A stretch of DNA of 64,000 bases from Mytilus californianus (taxonomy: Eukaryota; Mollusca; Bivalvia; Mytilida; Mytilidae). Of the stretch, positions 54,491 to 64,000 are shown piece by piece (the stretch's first letter is position 1; every line of letters begins with the position of its first letter). The stretch is from contig NW_026262668.1 in NCBI RefSeq assembly GCF_021869535.1, forward strand, positions 22,449,732-22,513,731, written 5' to 3'. The position numbers and the translations under genes were made by a program. The notes beneath the pieces were generated by a model. The model saw nothing but the letters and a program-made list of their open reading frames with translations. It had not been told where the DNA came from and ran no database searches.

Positions 54491-54965
54491 GTGAACAAGG
54501 GAAGCCCTATTCACTGTCTCTCCTGCTCTACCTGTTACATATATGAAGAGGATATTCCCATGAATTAGTACTACAATCATACAAGTATCTGATTTATAGT
54601 TAGATTTTAATATTTGGAATATTTTAAAGGATCGAAACTCATCACAAAAAAATTTTAATAGCTGTATAATCCACTTTTACATGGAAATATTTTTAGCTCA
54701 TACAATTTCCGTTGTATTTGACCTATTTTTACCTACAACATATTAACCAAAAACAAAAGGTACAACACTATATGAATAAGGGAAGCCCTGTTCAATACAT
54801 AGTGTACCATATTGGATAACACGAAGGACACTTAATCTGATATCTCATTTCTAATAAAGATTACATAATTACATATGTGTACGGAGAATTATTTTATTTC
54901 TGAAATTTTAACATTTTATAACAACAAACGAGCTAGTTTATGTGAAAAAGGGAAGCCCTATTCAC
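54491..54965 (+). repeat. Three copies of a conserved small hairpin
   Basis: GTGAA-xx-AGGG-AAG-CCCT-x-TTCAC occurs at 54491-54514, 54942-54965 and, one base pair shorter, at 54773-54794. The stem arms pair in each copy while the sequences between the copies are unrelated. It lies between the first and second ORF of the element. Function unknown; it might be an RNA structure. Confidence 0.75.
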
Positions 54966-55269
54966 AAACAACACTCTAAGGATACTTAATCTCTATACAG
55001 TGAGCATAGATTTGAATCATCGGTTTAGTAACATGTAGAATTATTGTAAATATAGATACATTTTAGCAGTTTCACCGCATACACTTATACAAAATCTGAG
55101 AGAGTTTTTCTAAACATCAAGCTAGAAACTCATATAAAGAAAAGGACATATATATAAAACAAACTAAAGAAGGGAAAATGGACTCAATCATGAATGATAG
55201 ATCTGACATACCTGATATATCAATAGCAAACCACTCACTGAACAAAACAACTAGTTAGGATGAATGTAG

Positions 55270-57408
55270 ACAAAAACTTTCACTTTAAATTTGGATAAAG
55301 CAGTCTCAAAGAAAATTCTGGCTACGAAAAGAGAAGTACATATTGTTTACGAACAAACAAAAGGTGGAGTAGTGGGCACTGTGGGTGCAGTTACATTTGA
55401 ACTCATAAAAAATGCCATTCCTCATTACTTTAATACAAAAATAGCAAATAATCGTCATGTGAAGGTAACAGAAGACCAGGATAGAAGGGGTCTTACTGTC
55501 AGTAAGGTAATTAAAGTATTTGAGAAAGAACAACATCAATATACTATCACACTATATTACACGAACTGCAAATATTTGGTTAATGGAAGAGCAGTCCATA
55601 TCTTCACAAAAGAAGACATACCAGAAATACACAAAATCATAAAAGAGGTAGTCCTAAATGGCAACAAAGTGAATCTAAAATCACTAAACAAGAAACTAGA
55701 AAAAGAACTATATAAACTATCTGGCTTAGAACAAACACCTCAAGATGACACCAATTTACCAACTCAACAAGCTATAATGGACCAACCATGCAAAACCATA
55801 CAAGATCAAAATGGTGCTAAATGTAGCAAATGTAAGCGAAATGTGCAAACAAGGGCAATTTTTTGTGACAAAGGTCAACACTGGATTCACTATAGATGCA
55901 CAAAACTGTCTGAATCTGAAATACAAACTGTTGAAAAACTATCTGAAATAGACTATTACACATGTAAGCTATGCTTAACAGATAATCAGACAAACAACAT
56001 AATCGGATCAAACACAGTAAAGTTCATAGCTAATGCAATTATGGACTCTAATCAATCAGACAAGAATTACAACTGTCATGATAGAATACAGGCTCTATTA
56101 GACGAAGAAGTACACAACGTATGCAACATATGCAATAACATTATTGATACACAAGTTATACGTTGCTCAACCTGTACTCAACCATGTCATATTTACTGTG
56201 CATCATATAATGGTTTCGAATATACTTGTGTAAGCTGTGAAATAAACATTGATCCAGATGAACAAACAAAAGTAATGAGATTAACGTCTCCAACGCAGGC
56301 AAGTGCCTCACATCATACTACAAAAAATCCAGGGTCTGATGTAGGTCAAGAGAACTGTATACTATCAAATTCTATAACACCGATACCCACAACATGTACC
56401 AATGTCTCTGCTCAAGACGACTCCTTACAATGTAACAATGGGATAATTAACTATAAACAACTATGTAGATCCTGAGACCATCAACCAAACTACTCAACAA
56501 CCAAATATAGATGGAGATCTATCCATGAAAACAAAAGAGCTCAAAATGAGTGACTTAAGGCAGAGAGAACAAAAATTAAAGAAAAGAGAGGAAGAACTAA
56601 AGATAAGAGAAAAACTAAATGAAGAAATGCAAACGGAAAGAATATGGTTACAATCCTACGTCACAAAACTCGAAACGAAAATTAATGAGTTAGAAAACTC
56701 AAATAAAATATTACAAAAAAATGTGAGCTGATCAACCTCACAGACGATAAACAAAATCAACATACTCCTCATGATCATGGTTCCTCAAACAAATATATTG
56801 AACAAACAGTTGCGAAGTTACATGAGAAAGTCTCGGGATTTATCCTCCAACAGATGGATACCCAATTTGATAACATTATCAACCAATTTAATGAAAATGT
56901 CAATAATACTTGTATCTCGCAGCCAACTAATCAAAGGAATACAAGATGTACTGACAACTCTGATATACAAAATGGTACACCAATCATCCAAGAATCACCA
57001 ATGACTGGTTTCGCTCCTACAAGTAACACTGCAGTACCGAGGTCAAAAACAGCGACTACAAGTAATCAATCTAGTTACAGTTTACAAACTCAAAATCAAG
57101 GCATACGTAGCACGAAACCCCAAATAGTTAATACTAGTATACCACCGACTCCGCTATGGGGACAACCTATATATTTTAATGAACAAAAGTCAATACCTAT
57201 ACATCAACCTCTACACAATGGGTACGTAAACCAAATACCTCAAACAACTACAGTCAACAGAGGTCCATACTATAACAATCCTCAGCATTCGTCACAGAAT
57301 AACTACATGGAAAGAAAGTCCCATTTGACTGCTCCAAATTCCTTCCATAATATGTTTGATCAACCACCTCAACAAAATTTTGTAGGGATACGTCAAAACC
57401 AACTATAA
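55270..57408 (+). pseudogene. ORF1 of a non-LTR retrotransposon: two PHD-type fingers, coiled coil, Asn/Gln-rich tail
   Basis: Counting from 55291, residues ~14-140 form a conserved-looking domain without a known name. Residues 178-228 form a PHD-type finger (C178, C181, C192, H200, C203, C225, C228) in which the expected fourth cysteine is Gly195. Residues 278-316 form a second one (C278, C281, C292, C295, H300, C303, C313, C316), complete. The frame stops at 56475. A coiled coil (56525-56731, RQREQKLKKREEELKIREKL) and an Asn/Gln/Thr-rich tail (56854-57408) continue in other frames, so at least two frameshifts break it. No ATG opens the first frame. Such proteins bind element RNA and may contact chromatin (inference from PHD). 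Confidence 0.75.
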
Positions 57409-57428
57409 CTTGTCCAACTCCTATTAAG

Positions 57429-60400
57429 ATGACTCCACAGCAGAGTGAACTACGAATTTTATCTTTTAATTGTAAAAATGTAAAGAATATAGCCCCATTT
57501 ATTGAGAACATGAGAAATCAAGTAGATATTATATTGCTTCAGGAGCACTGGTTATTCGATCACGAACTTAATCTGTTAGTTGAATTAAATTCCCATTTTT
57601 GTGGCAAAGGAAAGTCGATTAACTCTGGGAAAAACACATGTAATTTAATGATAAAATCAGTTAGAGGATATGGAGGTGTGGCCATAATATGGGATCGTTC
57701 AATTGATCAGTATGTAAAACCCATAATTGATGGAAACAATAGAATTCAATGTATCGAACTAGCCCTAAAAATCTGATTTTTATAGTCTCTGCATATTTGC
57801 AAACAAAAGCAGAAAATGACAAATTTGAAGAGTTTAGTGAATGTATAGACCAACTATTTGAGATTATTCAAAAATATGAGCTTACACACAATCTTGTAAT
57901 TGGAGGAGATTTCAATGAGGATATTTCAAAAATAAATAACTCGAGAAGAGCATTCAAATTGAAAATAATTAAAAGATGAATGTAACATGAAAGTGGACTT
58001 TAAAGGTCCAACCTTCATCAATGTTAAAGGAGAAGAAATCTCTGAATCGATTACTTCATATACAAGACAGAAGTCATTCACAAAACCTCAAGATTAACTG
58101 ATGTAGCATCTAATGTATCTGATCATCATCCGATCAAGATCACACTTCCATGTAAAATTTTAAAGAAAGAAGACATATTAGAAAGTAATGTGCAATCAAG
58201 AATTAGATGGGACAAAGTTGATATTAACAAATATACTAATATTATAACACAAGAAACTCCTATGCTAAAGGAGAAATTACAGAATCAGCAAAATTCATTT
58301 ACGACCACAATAGAACAAACCATGGAAATGCTTTCAAATACAGCTAAGAAATTCTTCGCTCAAAAAACGTATGGGAAAAACAAACTGAAATTAAAACTAT
58401 GGAATCCGGAGATTAAACATACTTTACATCAGAATAAAATAGCATACAAAAACTGGAAAAATGCGGATAGACTGAATGACCCTGAACATCCATTGGTTAT
58501 AGATAAAAAGGAAACTAGAAAACTATTTAGAACTGAACTGAGAAAAGAAGAAAATAAGCGCAAACATATAGAAAGAGACAGAATTATAACTGCAAATACG
58601 CAGAATAAAAGACTGTTTTACCAACTTATTAAAAACCAAAGAAATAACAAAAACATCTTTATTAATGATTTACATGTATCAGATAAAACATATTAAAATG
58701 AGGAGGTAATCAATGGATGGCACAATCATTTTAAAACCCTTGCTGAACCAATCCAGAATAGTACATATGATTCCAAACATCAGAAACTATGTGATGTAGA
58801 TTATGATCAATCAATAAAATACCTATGCAACCAAGCTTCACCTAGAATAGTAACAAAATCAGAACTCCTTGAAGCAGTCAAATCTATAAATACATGAAAA
58901 TCAGAAGATATCTTTGGCCTGTCAATTGAGCATATTCTAAATGCAGGAGATGACTTCACAGATTATTTACTTTATCTGGTTAATATCATCATTCATAATA
59001 AATTAATACCTGAAACAATTAAATTAGGATTACTATCTCCTATATTTAAAAACAAAGGAAGTAAGAATGACTCCAAGGACTATAGAGGAATTGTTGTGTT
59101 ACCCATTCTATGTAAAATCATTGAATGCATCGCCAGAATAGACTTTAGACCAATATTTCTTGAGAAACAATCCCCACTACAAAGAGGATTTACACCAAAT
59201 TCTTCACCTTTAAATGCAGCAATTATATTTGAAGAAATATACAGAGAGTACACCGACTGTAATAGTCCTTTTTACATTGCGCTACTCGATGCTAAGTCGG
59301 CATTTGATGTCATCATCATAAATATGTTGATGAGAAAGTTATTTTTACTAGATATAGACCCAGCAACTTGTTCCATAATTGACGAACTTCATAAAAATAC
59401 AAGCTGTAGTATCAAATGGAAGAATCAATTATCCCAGGAATTTAAAGTCTATCAAGGGGTCAAACAAGGTGGATTGTTAAGAGCTGACTTGTATAAACTA
59501 TACATAGAAGACTTGTTATCATTATATGAAAACTCGACACTAGGCTGTAAGATAGTTAACATCAATATCAATGCCGTTGCATGCGCAGATGACATTGCAC
59601 TACTTAGTGATAATCCTTATGATCTACAAATTTTGGTTAACCATGCCTTACAATACAGTCAACTCCATTATTATACTCTACAGCCTCAAAAAAGTGTCAT
59701 TATTCAAGAAGAGAACAAAGCAAAGAAAACAGCTAATCACAACTGGAATTTTAATCTTGATAACAAAGGAATGCCAAATTTGGACAAATCCACACATTTA
59801 GGAATAATTCGCTCAACAACTAAGTCAAAATCAGATACTCTCAATATAGAACAAAATATCACAAAAGCTCGCAGAACGGCCTACAGTTTACTATCAGCCG
59901 GTTTTCATGGGAATAACGGTCTAGATCCGATAAAATCTGTATCAATATATAAGACATACATTTCCCTGTCTTGACGTACGGTCTAGAAGTAGTACATCCG
60001 AACTCAACAAATATGCAAAAACTAGAGCAGTTTCAAAAAACAACATTAAAGAAAATTCTGTCATTACCTCCAAATACCCCAGATCCAGCAATCTACATTA
60101 TTTCTGGTTTACTTCCTATAGAAGCACAAATTGACACAAAAAGTCTAACCTTATTTAATAACATATGCAGACAAAATAATAGATCAAAAGAAAAACAACT
60201 TGCATATAGACAGCTGCTTATCAAACCAGACAATAGCAATAGTTGGTATATAGCCATCAAGAAATTGTTATATAAATATGACTTTTCTGATATCATTCAA
60301 TTCCTTGACAATCCACCGAAGAAATGTGAATGGAAAAATATCATACAGAAAAAAGTAGATTTGTATTGGATCCGCAAAATAATTCAAAACAGTAGATCTT

Positions 60401-60915
60401 ATCCCACGTTGACATATTTGAATTGTGATATATTTTTACCAAGAAAAAATCATCCAATTATTGATCTCAATAATGACAATAATCCGTCAAAAGGTGCGCT
60501 ATCGATTACGATCAAACTTAAATTAGTCACTGGAACTTTAATGACACAAAACAAACGTGCTAGCTTTACAAAAAGTGAATCTCCTTTCTGTAAACTCTGT
60601 GATGATGAAGACGAAGACGAAGACATTGAACATCTACTATTGAAATGTAAGGTTCTAGAACCTATAAGAAGTCCCTTCATAAATCAAATTGAAGATAATA
60701 TACTTAAAGATGCGTCCATTTCCTTTTATAAATTGTCTGCAAATACTTAGACACAATTAATTATGGATTGTACTAAACTTAGACATCAGAATTCAGATTT
60801 ATTATTGGATAGAAAAACAGAACAACTATGTGAACTAATATCCAGAAAATTGTGCTATGCACTGCATACTATAAGAGCTAGAACCATAAGTATGCAGAAG
60901 AAACATTCAAAATAA
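57429..60915 (+). pseudogene. ORF2 of a non-LTR retrotransposon: endonuclease, RT, C-terminal zinc motif
   Basis: Endonuclease: LRILSFNCKN at the start, DIILLQEHWL, GYGGVAIIW, GGDFNE near 57905, SDHHPIKI near 58116-58140. RT: finger phrase KNKGSKNDSKDYRGI (~59050-59090), motif A ALLDAKSAFD (~59280), motif B VKQGGLLRADLY (~59458; Arg where Ser is usual), motif C ACADDIAL (~59579). The C-terminal zinc motif FCKLCDDE...EHLLLKC is near 60590-60650. Frameshifts lie near 57770, 57980-58190 and 59970. Stops lie at 58694, ~58896 and 60748; the frame then continues to 60915. It is a full-length but dead copy. The apurinic-type endonuclease rules out the R2-like restriction-enzyme group; clade not determined. 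Confidence 0.85.
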
Positions 60916-61110
60916 GTGTATACTGATTGAGTATTAAACAAATTTAACAGAACTAGTGATAACAATTAAACAAACAATTGCGGACTTGTATATAAACTGT
61001 AAATATATATTTGTATGATATTCTGGATGGTGGAGGGTCATAAATACTATTGTACTCTACTAAAAGGTTGTCCTGAAGGACGGAGAAAGATTCAGCGGTA
61101 AGGTTAGGTT
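60916..61110 (+). other. 3' untranslated region of the non-LTR element
   Basis: Ends with a small hairpin (GTCCTGAAGGAC, 61071-61082) after GGTGGAGGGTCATAA. Such stem-loops near the 3' end can serve as RT recognition sites (inference). No poly-A tail is visible. Confidence 0.5.
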
Positions 61111-61369
61111 ATACATTACTTGCATGAAGACATATTTCTCGTATCACACTGCACGGAGTGTGAACCAAAAAACTTAATTTTGATTATTAGAAAAATACTT
61201 AAATATGATAAATGACAGAAATTGAGAGGAAAACGGAGATAAAGTAATAATTCAGAATTTATTTAAATTCATTCAAGACTTGTACTACTGGACAAGAACA
61301 ATGTTAATAAGAAATAAAATCTTACTATATGTGATTTGGTCATATGAAAATCGTATTTTGATAAGTACA

Positions 61370-61725
61370 GCAAGTTTAATATATGTATTACTGGACAAGA
61401 ATGAGTTTTAATGGCAAAATTTTTTTTAAATAAAATTTGCCTAAAAAATTATGTAAGCTGTCTATCAATAATGTTCAACACTATCAGTGGTTACAAGAAA
61501 TTTAGGGGGAAAAACGATTAAAGACTGCAAAAACAGTATAACTTGCGAAGCCTACTTTGATATTCTATATGACAAAAATAGTGATTCTTTTTGTAGATTT
61601 AGAACTTTGAACACAAAAATTTCTATTAAAATTGGTAGATGGCAAAATAATCAGAGAGAAAATTTTATTTGTACTTTATGTAATTCAGGTGATATTGGCG
61701 ACGAGTTTCTTATGTTTTAAAATGT
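61370..61725 (+). pseudogene. C-terminal remnant of another LINE ORF2
   Basis: The 77-codon frame 61487-61720 contains FRTLNTKISIKIGRWQ and FICTLCNSGDIGDEFLMF, the zinc-motif end of a different non-LTR family. Upstream, KFFLNKICLKNYVS is visible in another frame. Only this end survives. Confidence 0.6.
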
Positions 61726-61729
61726 TCGG

Positions 61730-62205
61730 CAATAGACAAAAGTAGACAAACGCTGCATGATAAAACCGGGTTTTTGGTCCCCAAGGACGCCACATTTTGC
61801 AATGCATTTTATCGATATTTTTTTAACGTTTTCAAATGAAATAAATTGAATGGAAAATTTCCCGACTTTGTGAAGATTTCTCAATTGGCTTCAATAATTA
61901 CAAACAAAACGAAAAGTTTATTATTATTTTTCAAAGGAAACCTTCTTTGTTTGTCAAGTTTACTTGTGTATGTTTCTAACCATCACTAATCACAGTGACA
62001 CTCCTAATTATTAAAGATCAGACGACCTAATCAACATGATAATTGGTATTGAATATGATCATCGGTCATGCATATCTCAAAAAACGGCGCGTGCCGATAA
62101 AAACTTAAATAACTTCTCACATATTGAATTGATTTTATGAAAACAAAAATTATAAGATAAAAAATGAAATTATCTATCGAATGCATACCCTTAACGCACA
62201 CTAAA
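61730..62205. other. Gene-free stretch
   Basis: AT-rich, nothing supported before the right inverted repeat. Confidence 0.4.
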
Positions 62206-62467
62206 ACATCTATTACATGTCCTGAGTGCACTTTTTATGTTCTGAGTGCACTCAGGAGGTCCTGAGCGGTTTTTAGACGTACCGGTTTTCAAGATGATAG
62301 ACAAAAACATGTCAGATAAAAGCTCTACAGAGCTTATGTTGTATTGTTATATGTATAACCGACTTTAAATAAATCTTTTATTTATGTTTTTTTTTTTGTG
62401 CTTACAAAATTTGCATTTTACACCTATGTTATATTTTAGCTATGTCGGCCATGTTGTTTGGCATTTG

Positions 62468-63318
62468 TGAAAGTACTTTTATTCGTGGGTATCAATTTTT
62501 GTGGTTTGAGCAAAAGTTACATGTTCGTGGGTTCTTAAATTCGTGGATTTTAGTAAACAAAAATTGAGTGAAGGATTTGAAGCCATCAGAAACGAAGATG
62601 CTTGAAAATAATGATATGTTGTTTGCAGCACATTGTAATTAAGGTGTCCATTTTCACTTACTTGTTCTCCTTTCATTAATGACACAACAGTCATCAAATT
62701 TCTAATAAAACAATTGTTTCGGAAATAAGCTGATTTATCTATGCTTACAAATTGTCTCGGAATTGTTGTCGGAAATTGTTGAATAAACATATGTAATCAG
62801 AAGTGATGACACTAATTCACCTGAGATCAAATAATCAACAGAATAACGATCATAAAAAGTGTAAATTGGGCAATAAACATGTCACTTAAAGAAAACAGTT
62901 ACATAAAAAAATGCCACAAATGGTACTTTGAATCGTAGAATTATTCTTATGAAATAAGAAAGCAATTCCAATATTCTTTTTATGTATGCGAATTATGACG
63001 ATCATCACCGGAAGTCTGACGTTCATCGATCAAAACAAATTTTTCATAACAATTAAAAGGTTAAAAGACGTACAATTTAGGTTCTTCAAAGATCAAATGG
63101 GTAAAACCCTGTCTGGAGTTGTATATACATGTATAGTTCATAGTGCGTTTACCGATATTCGATGTATCCATGTAGTCAAACCTATATCGTGTACATGGGA
63201 TCGTTCTTTGTCTTGATTTGGAAAACAGTTATTATATTTCGTTGGACACTTAAATTCGTGGATGAAGCCTCCCACGAAAACCACGAATATTGGTACCCCA
63301 AGAATAAAAGTACTTTCA
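62468..63318. mobile_element. 851 bp MITE with long imperfect TIRs
   Basis: TGAAAGTACTTTTATTC at 62468 is answered by its complement ending at 63318. The ends continue as GTGGGTA-CAATTTTGTGGTTT and TTAAATTCGTGGA, inverted on the right at 63225-63300. These 'cacgaa / gtgggtacc' ends belong to a MITE type I recognise from many molluscs. Target duplication not resolved. The 103-codon minus ORF inside is not supported as a gene. Confidence 0.7.
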
Positions 63319-63467
63319 TAGTATTTGGAATCTATATATCCTTAGATATACATACACTTTATAAAAATTCTAGTCATTACATTGAAAAGGACATTTTTAG
63401 AATAAATTCTTTTTCATATGTCCGTGTTTTTTTCGAGAGCAGTCCACTGATGTTTTTTGAGGAATGT

Positions 63468-63543
63468 AGGACAGAAAGTCACAGGACAAAAAGTCACAGG
63501 CAAAAAGTAACGGAAAAAAAGTCACAGGACAAAAAGTCACGAA
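63468..63543. repeat. Minisatellite of ~15 bp units
   Basis: Five units of AAAGTCACAGGACAA or close variants. Confidence 0.85.
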
Positions 63544-64000
63544 TCAGTTTTGAGATTATTTTTCTTTGAATAAGAAAAAACTTATTTTTAAAAACATGAA
63601 TTGTATTTTTATTGAAATATTATATATAAAGCAACATTGTAAACAAAATTTATTCTGAAAAAAACAATAATGATCATATAATTGTCAAGAAAACAATTTG
63701 TCAAAGTGGCTTGGTACTTAAATGGCTTCATGGTGTCAAGAAATGAATGTTTATGAACGATTTCCTTAACTGTAAAATGAATATATGTATGTAATAAAAA
63801 GAAATCAGTATATGGAAAGTGCGAAGCGAGAAATCTGTTTCTTATGTGGAATAGCGATATTTTTTTTTGTAAACGAGATGCATTGTGGGAAATTCTCAGA
63901 CGAATGTTGGCATTTGTAGGATTAAAAGAACATTCATCGGAAAGTACTTGTTTAGTCTTTTTAAAACATAGACGTATTTAACAGGACAAACGTATGCACA
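63544..64000. other. Gene-free end of the window
   Basis: AT-rich; no feature supported. Confidence 0.4.

Larger units (their letters stand above)
52556..62287. mobile_element. ~9.7 kb interval bounded by inverted repeats and filled by a LINE
   Basis: At 52562-52640 and 62285-62210 the same ~75 bp lie in opposite orientation: GGTACG, then CTAAA, then GCTCAGGACCTCC, then an 18 bp perfect palindrome TCCTGAGTGCACTCAGGA or a close variant, then more TGCACTCAGGAC-like repeats. HINE-like sequence flanks both sides. No target duplication could be fixed. It may be a TIR transposon into which the LINE inserted. No transposase was recognised. Confidence 0.55.

Noticed and set aside
1-64000. Bacterial-style promoters, ribosome binding sites and terminators
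   Set aside because: Introns, target-site duplications and element types show this is eukaryotic nuclear DNA, so such sites are not expected.

Overview
The window looks like AT-rich nuclear DNA from a marine bivalve, most likely a Mytilus-type mussel. That assignment rests on recognised repeat types from memory: Penelope-like retroelement tails, pearl/HINE-type Helitron derivatives with GTC-rich microsatellites and 135-190 bp core units, a Polinton and a Crypton-like gene. No database search was run. There is no bacterial gene organisation, rRNA, convincing tRNA or CRISPR array. Almost everything recognisable is mobile DNA, much of it nested.

Region 1 (1-16 kb). Decayed Penelope-like reverse transcriptase (RT) copies dominate. 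One has a 521 bp MULE-type MITE with a 9 bp target duplication in its 3' tail. Another is cut in half by a 6,084 bp element (8313-14396) with ~375 bp terminal inverted repeats (TIRs) and a TATAT duplication. That element carries a C2H2 zinc-finger gene on the minus strand, a LINE fragment, a 160 bp palindrome and two pentanucleotide arrays. The zinc-finger exon is itself split by a 940 bp TA-flanked MITE whose removal restores the frame. A probable single-pass membrane protein lies at 5248-5976 (minus).

Region 2 (16-29.6 kb). This part holds LINE and Penelope tails, a HINE with nine 166 bp units (19.2-20.9 kb), a frameshifted MULE transposase fragment (21.5-21.9 kb), a 202 bp MITE and a 3.6 kb TIR element.

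Region 3 (29.6-40.4 kb). A 10.8 kb Polinton/Maverick derivative is flanked by the 6 bp duplication TACAGA. It is organised as one large inverted repeat: each arm runs TIR, integrase, acidic ORF end, integrase fragment, then zinc finger plus packaging-ATPase start. The arms meet at a ~45 bp spacer. The polymerase, capsid, protease and most of the ATPase are absent. The left integrase has one nonsense codon; the right one is open. The left arm was later invaded by a 2.25 kb HINE and by a 2.37 kb element with an 8 bp duplication, which in turn holds a Penelope fragment. The right arm preserves the empty site for both first-level insertions.

Region 4 (40.4-52.5 kb). HINE core arrays are followed by a two-exon Crypton-like tyrosine-recombinase gene (47131-44576, minus) with two in-frame stops, a 189 bp palindrome, a TTAA-flanked MITE and a reversed HINE.

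Region 5 (52.5-64 kb). Inverted repeats at 52.56 and 62.28 kb enclose a nearly full-length but broken non-LTR retrotransposon. It has an upstream ORF, an ORF1 with two PHD-type fingers and a coiled coil, and an ORF2 with endonuclease and RT domains. Three copies of one small hairpin lie between its first two ORFs. A widespread mollusc-type MITE and a minisatellite close the window.

No cooperating host pathway is visible. The genes are mostly independent transposon genes, and their relationships are nested insertions. The best candidates for undescribed structures are the inverted-repeat Polinton and the zinc-finger-bearing 6.1 kb TIR element.
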